A DNA stretch of 24,514 nt from CAZITB01 sp964542055 (GCA_964542055.1 CAZITB010000030.1:1-24514); one strand, 5' to 3'; positions 1 to 8,756 are shown, numbered from the stretch's first letter. Program-made: numbers and translations. The notes: generated from the sequence alone by a model not told the origin.

Positions 1-78
1 AATCATGAGAAATTTCTATTTTTTCCACTCATATCAATTTTTGCGTATGACAGCTTAAAATCGGTCAGTTTGAGGTAT

Positions 79-2127
79 TTAAAAACTTTTATTATCTACC
101 TTAATCTTATTTTCGTCCGACAAGTTATGTCCATGAACAACCGTACCATCATCCGTATCATTTCTCTTGGCAGATTTTAATACCCTGAACATATAGCGAA
201 GGTCAAATATGCCTCCGACAATGTATAGAATCAATACTACAAAGCCAGCGATGGAAATGAAGATAACATAGAATAGCCACCACTTTGCCCAAGCATCATC
301 GGAAACATCATTAAATAAATTGTAAATTGTTCCTACGATAAATATTACAAAGAACAAGAAGGCCCAGCCTGTCGTGATATAAAAGATCACCTTGTCCCAG
401 AAGCTAAATTCCGGACTGATATTTATAATTGATCTCCATCCTTTTTTAATACCATCCTTTATTTGTTTATTTTTTTCGTCGGCATATTTTCCTCTATGAA
501 GCATTCGGTCCATGTCAAAATCAGGATTTTGCTTTGTACATAAAGATACAACAACATATAAAATTATGCATATCACAGCCACACAAAAGGCCATTTCCTG
601 ACCGTTAAGCGGCATATCCTTGGGCAGATTTTGTATGAATGAGTTATCTATATTAATTTTCTGCAACCAGGGTACTAAATAAGGCCAAATAATATTTTTT
701 GTCAGTACTCCTATCATGCCAAGAATGGAACCTGCAATCATGGCTATCCATGCACCAGCTGCCGTAGCTCTTTTCCAATACAGACCACCTATAATTACAG
801 CACCTGCTCCACCAAGATAAATAGCACCTGTCAGGGTCATAAACATGAAAATATAATCATTCAAAGGAAACAGCATACTGAAAAACCATGCAAAGCACGC
901 AATTCCCAGAATGGACAACCTGAGCAGCTTCATATGTTTCTCAGGCGTCATTGGTTGTTTACTCTTACGAAGAGGCAGATATACGTCCTGAATGAAAATA
1001 CTGCCCCAGGAGTGCAGATAAGTATCATCTGTTGAAACTGCGGCCGCAATCATAACTGAGCAAAACAATCCTATCATACCTGGCGGTAAAATATGTATAA
1101 GGGCTAAAGGAACTCTCACTTCGTCCTGAACCTGTTCACTTGTAATGCCGCTAAGCGCACCTTGAATATTCAGAAATATCTGCTCATTTCCAGGTGTATT
1201 CAGGAAAACGTAGATACATATAGGGATCAAGGCAAGTGTCAGATAAGTAAGATATATTCGGTAATGCCCAATAATTCCAGACATTCTCATCTCGTGGGGA
1301 CTTTTTGCTGAACATGCATATCCCTGTGTTCCTTGCCAGGCTCTATAACTATATATACGTATAAAAATAAAAATAGCGAAAAAAGAAAATGTAAATTCAG
1401 GTATCTCCGACTGCTTGAAAGGATTAAGCATAGATTTACCTTCAGGGGCTTTCTTTAGTGATTCGACAATATCAGTCCATCCAAATTTATAAATCAAATA
1501 AAATACTATTGAAAGAAAAACTATATTGACAACCTGGCCTTGAAAAAAATCAGTTATTAATACCGCGATCTGACCTCCCCAAAAAGTGAAAAGCAAAGCA
1601 ATTCCAAGCATAAAAGCCATTACAACACCAAGTGTAATATTTAACTCCAAAGGGCCAATATTGACGTGGTATTGTGGAAAATTACAAAAATAAATAAAAA
1701 ATCTGGCGGTAACCGCAGGGAAAATACCATAATTGATACTACCTGTTACCCATGCCAGGATCCCTGTAAAAATTCTAAATTTACGGCTGTACCGCATTTC
1801 AAAGAACTGAGACATAGTGAGAGCTCTTGTTTCACGATAACGATAGACAATCCATCCGGTGGCTCCGATTGCCAGTTGAATGGGCGCCCACATCTCAAAC
1901 CACCATAGAGGTCCGAAACCAGCCCTGTAGAACTTTTGAAATTCTGCAATAAAAGTGATTGCACCAAGTGCAGCTATTCCGTTGGCAACAGAAAGCAGAT
2001 ATCTTCCAGCGGATCTATTAGCAGCGAGAAAATCAGCAACACTTCGGTTATATCTTTTTGTAAAGAACGAAATACCTAATAGGGCACAAAAAAATAAAGC
2101 TACTATGATCCAGTCAATTGTGTTCAT
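79..2127 (-). CDS. Sodium:solute symporter (SSS family)
   Basis: Integral inner-membrane protein of 682 residues, predicted to couple Na+ influx to uptake of a small organic solute. It is rich in long hydrophobic segments from residue 5 onwards; the N-terminal WIIVALFF segment and the following GIAALGAITFIAEF region are typical of the SSS fold (LeuT-like, 13 or more helices). Residues beyond about 530 form a soluble stretch plus two or three extra hydrophobic helices, a C-terminal extension seen in longer SSS proteins. I place the start at ATG 2127 rather than the TTG just before it, because an AGGG Shine-Dalgarno lies 10 bases upstream of the ATG. The gene is last in a minus-strand run behind three secreted proteins and shares a locus with glycosidases and a ROK regulator, so a sugar or sugar-acid substrate is likely. 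The substrate cannot be read from the sequence. No promoter is visible between it and the terminator hairpin at 2171-2199. Confidence 0.9.
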   Translation of the reverse strand: MNTIDWIIVALFFCALLGISFFTKRYNRSVADFLAANRSAGRYLLSVANGIAALGAITFIAEFQKFYRAGFGPLWWFEMWAPIQLAIGATGWIVYRYRETRALTMSQFFEMRYSRKFRIFTGILAWVTGSINYGIFPAVTARFFIYFCNFPQYHVNIGPLELNITLGVVMAFMLGIALLFTFWGGQIAVLITDFFQGQVVNIVFLSIVFYLIYKFGWTDIVESLKKAPEGKSMLNPFKQSEIPEFTFSFFAIFIFIRIYSYRAWQGTQGYACSAKSPHEMRMSGIIGHYRIYLTYLTLALIPICIYVFLNTPGNEQIFLNIQGALSGITSEQVQDEVRVPLALIHILPPGMIGLFCSVMIAAAVSTDDTYLHSWGSIFIQDVYLPLRKSKQPMTPEKHMKLLRLSILGIACFAWFFSMLFPLNDYIFMFMTLTGAIYLGGAGAVIIGGLYWKRATAAGAWIAMIAGSILGMIGVLTKNIIWPYLVPWLQKINIDNSFIQNLPKDMPLNGQEMAFCVAVICIILYVVVSLCTKQNPDFDMDRMLHRGKYADEKNKQIKDGIKKGWRSIINISPEFSFWDKVIFYITTGWAFLFFVIFIVGTIYNLFNDVSDDAWAKWWLFYVIFISIAGFVVLILYIVGGIFDLRYMFRVLKSAKRNDTDDGTVVHGHNLSDENKIKVDNKSF

Positions 2128-2170
2128 CAATAAACATCCCTGTCATTCATCCACTAAAATGTAAACATTG

Positions 2171-2199
2171 AAAAAGAGGCCGAAATTATCGGCCTCTTT
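2171..2199 (-). terminator. Rho-independent terminator after the PEP-CTERM gene
   Basis: A perfect 11-bp inverted repeat (arms 2173-2183 and 2189-2199, 5-base loop) has a GC core of GAGGCCGA/TCGGCCTC. Read on the minus strand it is followed by five T residues (2175-2171). It begins about 23 bases after the stop of the upstream gene at 2222. The symporter start is only about 45 bases further on, so either read-through feeds the symporter or an unseen promoter lies in that short gap. Confidence 0.85.
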
Positions 2200-2221
2200 A
2201 TGCAATTGTTCTAATTATATG

Positions 2222-3178
2222 TTATTTTCTTTTTCTTAATACAAGCAAACCAGCAAAGCCTAACAAACTAATAGTTGCCGGTTCTGGAACAGCCCATACG
2301 GTTGTTATTCCATTATCCACAGAATACCTGATGTTATCTACACTGCCATAGCCTGTAAGTGCTCCAGAGGTCAAGTAGTTTCCAATCATGGTTTCTTCAT
2401 CTCTACCGATGGTAAGTATTCCATTTTCAATATCTATGCTACCATTTTGTATATTTGTGCCTGCAACATTCAACGCACCAGCTGTCAGGCTAAGGGATCC
2501 TGTTCCTCCAAGGGAGCTGTTACCGACATAAAGAATGTTTGCGTTAAGTGTTCCACCGCTAATAGAAGCTGTTGCTGCACCTCTTATACCAATTGAAGCA
2601 TTTGATGTTAGTGTTACTGTACCTGAACTCATTGAGAACTGACCTGAAGAACCAACCTGACTGGCCACTTCAAGAGTTTTACTGTTAATGGTTCCATTGT
2701 TTGAGACAGCCAAACTTCCACTTCCTAAATAACCCACATAAAGATGTGCATTTGAACTTGGAGTCAAAGAACCTCCATTAACATTCATGATACCGACAGA
2801 ACCAGCTGCATTTCCAATAAAAGCGCTTCCAACACCCCATGTAGGATCTGTAATACTCAGTGAACCTCCAATATTAACCGTAGCTGTTATCCCTGAGACA
2901 CTTACCATTGAAAAATCACCAGCAGCAACAGTAAGATTACCCATAACATCAAAGGTAATATTATTGTTATACGAGGCATGAGAATAGCCAACCGTCGCAT
3001 TAACTCCTGCGGGCAACAAACAATCAGCTTTAATATTGACGGAATCACCAGAACCTGTAGGAACAGCATCCCAGTTAGCGGAATTTGTCCACAGAGAGTC
3101 CTGGGTTCCGTAAAAACGAGAGCCAAAAACCGGTGATACACACCAAACAACCAAAACCAATAAAAATAACTTTCTCAT
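2222..3178 (-). CDS. Exported beta-strand-rich module protein with PEP-CTERM sorting signal
   Basis: Secreted protein of 318 residues. Residues 1-20 are a signal peptide (MRKLF followed by a hydrophobic core, ending near VFGS). The mature part is a low-complexity, Gly/Ser/Asn/Thr-rich beta-strand repeat (repeated GG.L..., YVG..., G.G.. units), like pectate-lyase-type beta-helices or autotransporter passengers. The C-terminus is a textbook PEP-CTERM signal: VPEP, then a hydrophobic helix, then RKRK. In other bacteria this tag is processed by an exosortase and linked to surface polysaccharide export. ATG 3178 is chosen over TTG 3184 because an AAGGAG Shine-Dalgarno lies 7 bases before it. The two upstream genes are module paralogues: the start FYGTQDSLWTNSANWD and the end LTGYG recur in both. 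No enzymatic residues are recognisable; a structural or binding role is inferred. Confidence 0.85.
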   Translation of the reverse strand: MRKLFLLVLVVWCVSPVFGSRFYGTQDSLWTNSANWDAVPTGSGDSVNIKADCLLPAGVNATVGYSHASYNNNITFDVMGNLTVAAGDFSMVSVSGITATVNIGGSLSITDPTWGVGSAFIGNAAGSVGIMNVNGGSLTPSSNAHLYVGYLGSGSLAVSNNGTINSKTLEVASQVGSSGQFSMSSGTVTLTSNASIGIRGAATASISGGTLNANILYVGNSSLGGTGSLSLTAGALNVAGTNIQNGSIDIENGILTIGRDEETMIGNYLTSGALTGYGSVDNIRYSVDNGITTVWAVPEPATISLLGFAGLLVLRKRK

Positions 3179-3215
3179 CTTCAATCTCCTTTTCTCCTCT
3201 AAATTAAAAAATTAA

Positions 3216-3231
3216 AATGGTCAATGCCATT
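3216..3231 (-). terminator. Weak hairpin between module genes
   Basis: A 5-bp inverted repeat (AATGG 3216-3220, CCATT 3227-3231, 6-base loop) is followed on the minus strand by a TTAATTTTTTAA tract. It could be a weak terminator or processing hairpin in the 66-base gap between the two module genes. The stem is short, so the call is tentative. Confidence 0.3.
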
Positions 3232-3244
3232 AAACGATCATAAA

Positions 3245-4291
3245 TTACCAGCAGTAAGACTGGTCCATAAAGCCGCAATCAAGCCATACACTTGCCAGAT
3301 TTGCGAAATCTGCAAGATCAATTTTACAGTCATCATTAGTGTCGTACAGAGGCGGATTGATACATGTACTACCAGCCGGAACCGCCCATAAGGTCGTAAT
3401 TGCACCAGTAACAGAATACTGAACATTCGCAGCATCGCCATAACCTGTTAACTTACCACTAGCAATTAAAGCATCAAGATTCGAAGATTCATCTCTATTT
3501 ACAGTGATTGAGGCAGCTTCGATATCAACGAGTCCATCCTGTACATTAAAGCCACCCAAAGTTATGGTTCCGTCGATAAAATCTACTGTACCCGTTCCTC
3601 CGTAAGTTGTGTTTCCAACATACAAAACTCCACCAACGTTAAGGGTTCCGCCATATGTCTTAAGTACACCGCTGCCCCTTAAACCAACTGACATGTTTGA
3701 AACAAGAGATATACTTCCAGAATCCAATATAACTTTTCCTGAACCAGTTGATTGCACACCCATGGAAATACTGTTAGCAGTAAGAGAGCCTGAATTAAAC
3801 ACATCAATACACCCAACACCATTAACGCCGAGATCTAAGCGTGCATTTGTACTTACTGATCCACTATTAACATCCAGGATGGCATTTGCATCACTTGCAT
3901 AAGCCATGCTAAAATAAGTTGAACCAGTCGAATTTGGCAAGTTTATTGAACCCTCAACATTTACAAGGGCTGTTCTATTCTCACCAAGTGGAGTGGCCTT
4001 ACCCAAGATTGTGAAAGGTGTTGTGCTGCCGCCATTGGTCAGGGTCAGGTCGCCCATAACATCAAAAGTTATAGCATCGCTGTATGGTGCGTGCATAGCA
4101 GCAAGAGTAATATCGTCAGTTGTTTCCAAAAGACAATCGGCCTTGATATTAGCCGAATCAGTCGTCCCGGGGTATGTATCCCAGTTAGCAACATTGCTCC
4201 ACAAATTGTCTTGAGTACCATAAAAGGCTGCCCCAAAGGCTTGTAAAGACCCAAAAGTTAATAATAACATTAATACAAATAATCTTTTCAT
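3245..4291 (-). CDS. Exported module protein with single dockerin-like C-terminus
   Basis: Secreted protein of 348 residues, a close paralogue of its downstream neighbour. Residues 1-20 are a signal peptide (MKRLF, hydrophobic core, QAFGA). Residues 21 to about 305 are the shared module, starting FYGTQDNLWSNVANWD and running through Gly/Ser-rich strand repeats to LTGYG. The last 40 or so residues replace the PEP-CTERM tag with one dockerin-like loop, DTNDDCKIDLADF, which has calcium-ligand spacing D1-N3-D5-D9-D12 and is followed by a helix ending in WL. Four cysteines surround it. Classical dockerins carry two such repeats; single copies at C-termini are common in planctomycete exported proteins. 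ATG 4291 has a GGAGG Shine-Dalgarno 7 bases upstream and a consensus promoter at 4367-4395. The gene is probably co-transcribed with the PEP-CTERM gene. A binding or surface-assembly role is inferred. Confidence 0.82.
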   Translation of the reverse strand: MKRLFVLMLLLTFGSLQAFGAAFYGTQDNLWSNVANWDTYPGTTDSANIKADCLLETTDDITLAAMHAPYSDAITFDVMGDLTLTNGGSTTPFTILGKATPLGENRTALVNVEGSINLPNSTGSTYFSMAYASDANAILDVNSGSVSTNARLDLGVNGVGCIDVFNSGSLTANSISMGVQSTGSGKVILDSGSISLVSNMSVGLRGSGVLKTYGGTLNVGGVLYVGNTTYGGTGTVDFIDGTITLGGFNVQDGLVDIEAASITVNRDESSNLDALIASGKLTGYGDAANVQYSVTGAITTLWAVPAGSTCINPPLYDTNDDCKIDLADFANLASVWLDCGFMDQSYCW

Positions 4292-4366
4292 TTTGCAACC
4301 TCCAAAAATAAGTTAATAAACGCTTCACTTCACTTTAATATTAATAACATAATATTTACTATGAAT

Positions 4367-4395
4367 ATTATATTGTTTTACAATCTTTGTGTCAA
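4367..4395 (-). promoter_or_regulatory. Consensus sigma-70-type promoter
   Basis: On the minus strand TTGACA (4395-4390), a 17-base spacer and TATAAT (4372-4367) match the consensus exactly. The predicted leader to ATG 4291 is about 70 bases. The spacer holds a small inverted repeat, ATTGT-AAA-ACAAT (4372-4384), a possible operator. Confidence 0.75.
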
Positions 4396-4492
4396 TATAT
4401 ATTAGAATTAATTTTTACCAAAACACTACCCAAAGCGATTAAAACGATATAAAAATTTGCAATAATACCTCTTTATTAGATTGGGCAACTTG

Positions 4493-4606
4493 AACCTAAA
4501 ATCCGCATTAGAATCATAACAGAACGCATAAACCCTTGTTTTGTAAGGCTTTAATCTTATTTACCACTTCACCTTTAGGGTGAATTTCAACTGCGGAATT
4601 TAGGTT
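4493..4606. repeat. Candidate miniature inverted-repeat element
   Basis: A 15-bp terminal inverted repeat with one mismatch bounds a 114-base segment: AACCTAAAATCCGCA at 4493-4507 against the complement of TGCGGAATTTAGGTT at 4592-4606. Inside the right end are two further perfect inverted repeats: TTCACC/GGTGAA (4568-4573 and 4579-4584) and TTTCAAC/GTTGAAA (4585-4591 and 4604-4610). It has no coding capacity and no clear target-site duplication. This is consistent with a MITE, an IS end remnant or a REP-like element; the family is unknown to me. Confidence 0.5.
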
Positions 4607-4777
4607 GAAAAACAATTAAATATCCAAAGTAAGCCGAAAAAATATCTCTTTATATATTTGTTACAAATAACCAAATACCTGAAACTATTGCATATCTTTT
4701 TTGTCCACATAAAAAATTGGCCACGGTTGTTTTTTGTTCGTACATCTTCCTGTACTGATTTAAAAATGTAGATTAAA

Positions 4778-7700
4778 TCAAAATTTCATCCATCCTTGGG
4801 CCATATTAGCAAAATCTAATAGATCAATCTTGCAGTCAAAATTTGTATCATACATCGGGGGGTTGGAACAGCAAGGTAAAGTGCAAATTATGGTTTTACC
4901 AGAATCTACAAAATAATGAACACCCTGCGGGTTCCCATAACCAGTGAGTACTCCACTTGAAATATACCCATCAATTTTATCATAAATGTCTCCATTAACA
5001 AATACCACAGCTTCTTCTATGTCAACAGTTCCTGACTGGATGATAAAGTCGTTAAGATGTATTATACCCTTTACTAATCGGACGGCACCTGATCCTCCGT
5101 AGGTTGAATTTCCGACATACATTTTGTTGGCATTTATTGTTCCACCGTTTACCTCAAGATCGCCTTGACCACGAACCCCTACTGATATATTGCCTACTAC
5201 ATCAAAGTTACCAGAGTTCATAACAAGTTGCCCCGTAGAACTTGATTGTACTGCAATGGATGTGTGATATGAACTAACTTTCGCATTACCTGACATATTA
5301 AATGTTCCATTACCATAATACCCGACATCCAAAATATCAAATGTCGTTACTACACCACCGTTTACATTCACAATACCGGTAGTATTTTGTCCATAGCCCA
5401 CTTGGAAATCAGCATCAGCAGCTTTAAGTTTTACAGAACCTTTGATATTAACTGTACTACTTGCTGATACGGAATCACCCATAACCACGAAACTGCCATT
5501 TTTCACAGTCAGATTCCCTAGAACATCGAAAGTTATTTCATCTTTCCATGGAGCAAGTATGCTTCCAACCTCAACATTGTTATTTACATCCAATATACAA
5601 TCGGATTTGATATTTACAGAATCACCAGAACCTGGAATAGCATCCCAGTTACTAGGATTTGCCCAGAATTTGTCTTCATCAAAGCCATAAAATCTTCCAG
5701 CGTGGCCTGATGCCTGTATTTCAAAAATAGCTGCTGTTTTCGGTGTATCCTCTGTAAAGAGAAGTCTGAGCTTGTCAGTTGTAACATTCGTCAAGTCATA
5801 TACATCCATTCTGGCTACTAGTTTCTGATGATATCTGTCGCTGGTAATCTGCTGAGATTCAACGGGAATTGTATTCCACTGATTATCCTGCCATATTTGA
5901 AGCTGATATTTTAGATCAGTTGAAACTGCGATGTTAACTTTAGCAAGTGTCCGCTGTTGATTGAAATTGACATCTAGCCAGCGTGTTCCTTTATAAATTA
6001 ACGAATCCGGCCACACATAACTTGACCTGTAAGCATCATCGCCTATAGTCCACTTTGTTCCGATGTTACCGTCTATCATAAATAGCCATGGAGTGGATCC
6101 ACAGTACCCATATTCGTCTAAATCTCCATAGGACGGAAAATCCCAGGAAGCTGTTAATGTTGTGCCATTGCTTGTCCAGGCATAATTAAGTACACCTTTT
6201 TCATCTCTTGCTGATTGCCTTCTGTTTATTTCTTCACGAAAAGAGGTTACACTCAGTTGAGTGGCAGCAGAGTGACTGGAAGTATAAATTCTGGTTGTTT
6301 GATAATTGAAGGTATCCTGGATGTGTCCGTTTGCAAAATTTACGGTCCTGTCTTCACCAAGAACGTACAGGGATGAATAATTGTCGGTTTGAATATCAGC
6401 AGCTATGGTCTGAGACTCCTCAGTACCATTTACAATTATGACATATAAATCTCCATTGTATTTCTTTGCAACTACTCTTATTAGACCAGTAGTATCTGTA
6501 AACGTTACTGGTTGATCTACGCCATAGAAAATCACAGATTTAAGCAGATTAATTTCGTCGATTATGTAGCCTAAGGCATCCCAGACTTCGGGGAAAGCTA
6601 TTCGCTGAACTACATCAGGCACACTGAGGTAATAATTATAATACAAAATACCTTTAGCTCCCATGGCTATGGGAAGCCATGTTTCGGTTCTTAGTTCATC
6701 GTATGTCAGCGGCCGGCCCTGTTTAAGTGTCAACCCCCTGCAATATGACCAGTTGGTAAATGACTGGGGAATAAACCAGACAGGCCCATAATTTTTCATT
6801 GAGTCTAGTCCGGCAGAGAGCCTCCTAACAAGTGTAGCTAAAGTACCGGGCAGTCCATAAGAATCAACCATCATTATATCGCTGGTTCCTGCATAATTAT
6901 ATTGATCTTCAAGGTTTGCTGTCATCGTAGGGTGATAGGGATCTTGATCAGCGTATCCTTGACTCAGTGCCAGAACTTCACTGGCAGAAACACGGTAAGG
7001 ATGTGGTTCATCATAAACATAGTATCCAAGTAATGCGCCGCTATTTTCCAAAAGCGGCATATTGTATTTCACATTGGCCTGAGATACAGGAACTTCCATA
7101 AAATGAGGGAGGATTCTTAAACCACTTGCACTGGCAGCGGCGATCATTTCATCAGTTGCTGTGTGATATGGCCCTACACAGTTAAAACCATTTTCTTTGA
7201 TAAACTTCATATCTTTTAAAACTTCATTCTCATTTGGTGAAGAGAAATAAATACCTACCGGGAAAGTGGGTGTCCCATTGATCAACAAATTATTATCTTT
7301 ATCGAAGATGACTTCATCGTCGTTCGGAGCCATACGTTTTATTTCTTTATGTCTGCTGTAAGTCTGATTCGTTCGCTGATCTGTTACAGTTACATCAACA
7401 TTAATTAAATCTTTATCACCAGGAATGCTAAAGTTAAAGTACTGCATCTGTGAAACAGCTTGCAATGCCCCTGAAAATATGTTGCTGCCATCCTGTGCGG
7501 TAATGGAAATATTTCCTGTAATGTTATCCATATCTTCCTGAATCACGTCCAGAACTACTCCAACTTTTCCTGAAGTTACCGGATTAGTAGAATAAATATT
7601 TGATCTGAATTTGGGATTTAAAATAAACAGCTGAATTGCCTTTTCATCAGACAGACTTTTCTTTACCAATTCAATTTTGTCAATATAAAACTCTGTCTGA

Positions 7701-8248
7701 GCAGCAATTCGATAAATATGCAAACCACAATCGAATTTTACCCCTCCAACAGTCTGAAGACCATTATCAGATTGCTGTTCAAAAATTGACAGGTCATATA
7801 CTTCTCTTTTCCATCCACCTGTCTCAATTTTATGTCTCTCTGTACGAAGATCTGTAATTGTCGGTGCCAGTCCAAATATTTGCCCATATCCACTTTCATT
7901 TAAAATATACATTGACAGATAACGATAATCTGACCAATCCGATGGCTTACCAGAAGGAAGTAAAAGCTCGAAGAAACGCCACCCTGTAACTCCTGTGGCA
8001 TATTGAGGCAGAACTACCCTGAGACTCTTGCTACCTTCATACGCCTGGAGGCTGGAAATTTGCATATCCTCCCCGTTGGTAACTAGAAGTGAATTATCAC
8101 CGGACTGTTCAAAATCATACAAAGTTAAAAAACTTTGTGGATCAAAAGCAGATAAATCCTCGATCACCTTATAAGAAAATGCATAAGTTGAAAATAACGT
8201 CAAGCATATAATCAATATAACTGTTTTAGTATTGATGTTTGAATACAT
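4778..8248 (-). CDS. Exported multidomain glycosidase-like protein with shared module and dockerin-like tail
   Basis: Secreted protein of 1156 residues. Approximate order: signal peptide 1-25; jelly-roll carbohydrate-binding-like domain 27-205 (LYDFEQSGD, FYIDKIELV); Ig-like beta-sandwich 215-305; TIM-barrel glycosidase-like domain from about 313 (LLINGTPTFPVGIYF, then GYYVYDEPHP near 405-413) to about 640; linker; discoidin-like (F5/8C) domain about 700-845 (FMIDGNIGTKWT); the beta-strand module of the two neighbouring genes from about 850 (RFYGFDEDKFWANPSNWD) to LTGYG; one dockerin-like loop, DTNFDCKIDLLDF, at the end. The glutamate of YDEP is a candidate acid/base at the position where clan GH-A enzymes carry NE(P), but I cannot assign a GH family or substrate. 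ATG 8248 has an AAAGG Shine-Dalgarno 8 bases upstream. The protein looks like a fusion of a glycosidase to the locus-specific module. Export to periplasm or surface is clear; the activity is inferred. Confidence 0.75.
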   Translation of the reverse strand: MYSNINTKTVILIICLTLFSTYAFSYKVIEDLSAFDPQSFLTLYDFEQSGDNSLLVTNGEDMQISSLQAYEGSKSLRVVLPQYATGVTGWRFFELLLPSGKPSDWSDYRYLSMYILNESGYGQIFGLAPTITDLRTERHKIETGGWKREVYDLSIFEQQSDNGLQTVGGVKFDCGLHIYRIAAQTEFYIDKIELVKKSLSDEKAIQLFILNPKFRSNIYSTNPVTSGKVGVVLDVIQEDMDNITGNISITAQDGSNIFSGALQAVSQMQYFNFSIPGDKDLINVDVTVTDQRTNQTYSRHKEIKRMAPNDDEVIFDKDNNLLINGTPTFPVGIYFSSPNENEVLKDMKFIKENGFNCVGPYHTATDEMIAAASASGLRILPHFMEVPVSQANVKYNMPLLENSGALLGYYVYDEPHPYRVSASEVLALSQGYADQDPYHPTMTANLEDQYNYAGTSDIMMVDSYGLPGTLATLVRRLSAGLDSMKNYGPVWFIPQSFTNWSYCRGLTLKQGRPLTYDELRTETWLPIAMGAKGILYYNYYLSVPDVVQRIAFPEVWDALGYIIDEINLLKSVIFYGVDQPVTFTDTTGLIRVVAKKYNGDLYVIIVNGTEESQTIAADIQTDNYSSLYVLGEDRTVNFANGHIQDTFNYQTTRIYTSSHSAATQLSVTSFREEINRRQSARDEKGVLNYAWTSNGTTLTASWDFPSYGDLDEYGYCGSTPWLFMIDGNIGTKWTIGDDAYRSSYVWPDSLIYKGTRWLDVNFNQQRTLAKVNIAVSTDLKYQLQIWQDNQWNTIPVESQQITSDRYHQKLVARMDVYDLTNVTTDKLRLLFTEDTPKTAAIFEIQASGHAGRFYGFDEDKFWANPSNWDAIPGSGDSVNIKSDCILDVNNNVEVGSILAPWKDEITFDVLGNLTVKNGSFVVMGDSVSASSTVNIKGSVKLKAADADFQVGYGQNTTGIVNVNGGVVTTFDILDVGYYGNGTFNMSGNAKVSSYHTSIAVQSSSTGQLVMNSGNFDVVGNISVGVRGQGDLEVNGGTINANKMYVGNSTYGGSGAVRLVKGIIHLNDFIIQSGTVDIEEAVVFVNGDIYDKIDGYISSGVLTGYGNPQGVHYFVDSGKTIICTLPCCSNPPMYDTNFDCKIDLLDFANMAQGWMKF

Positions 8249-8546
8249 AAACTTACCTTTCTTCTAATGGTTGTATTTTATTGGTACGATATTCCAGGCA
8301 GCCATATAGCAAGCCGACACAAAAATATCCAAAGGGTATTTTAATCCTTTGAAGCCAATTATAGTTGCCAGAGTTTTTAACCTGATTAAGCACAACCGCC
8401 TGGAAACTCCTTAAGATGTGCTGGTCAGTAATTATGATGCCAGGCAAGTTGCGGATATTAGAAATCAAAAATATGAGAATTTTACCAGGTTTTAAAAAGC
8501 TTATTAGGTTTTCAAATTAAAAACATTTGTTTTATTCGTATCAAAT

Positions 8547-8575
8547 ATATTAGACTTAAAAGCCGTTTTTGTCAA
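8547..8575 (-). promoter_or_regulatory. Sigma-70-type promoter with long leader
   Basis: On the minus strand TTGACA (8575-8570), a 17-base spacer and TAATAT (8552-8547) give a near-consensus promoter. It points at the exported glycosidase whose ATG is at 8248. The predicted untranslated leader is therefore near 290 bases, much longer than for the other genes here. Confidence 0.65.
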
Positions 8576-8721
8576 ATGAATATTACTAGAAATGTCGTTT
8601 TTAAAAAAGAAAAAACACTCTTAAATCAAATTTTATTGAACAATGATTTTAAATGTGCATTTTAAATAGACTTATAGCTTAGAAATCAGGAAGTAAAAAA
8701 CCGATCAAATAAAAAAAGTTC

Positions 8722-8749
8722 TTGAACTGCTCTGCAGATAGTTTATAAT
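8722..8749 (+). promoter_or_regulatory. Promoter of the ROK regulator
   Basis: TTGAAC (8722-8727), a 16-base spacer and a perfect TATAAT (8744-8749) lie about 65 bases ahead of the regulator start. AGTTC-TT-GAACT (8717-8728) straddles the -35 box. Confidence 0.65.
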
Positions 8750-8756
8750 ATATTTG

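Larger units (their letters stand above)
4292..4777. other. Intergenic stretch without a gene
   Basis: The 486-base, very AT-rich gap between two minus-strand module genes contains no credible ORF. It holds the promoter at 4367-4395 and the small inverted-repeat element at 4493-4606. No strong terminator is visible behind the large gene that stops at 4778; only a 5-bp GTACA/TGTAC hairpin around 4739-4754 is present. Confidence 0.6.

Noticed and set aside
8253..8468. 71-codon minus-strand reading frame ahead of the exported glycosidase
   Set aside because: It starts with TTG, has no Shine-Dalgarno sequence, matches nothing I recognise and lies within the predicted leader.
8249..8546. Riboswitch in the long leader
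   Set aside because: No known aptamer consensus was recognised and no terminator or sequestering hairpin with a T run is evident.
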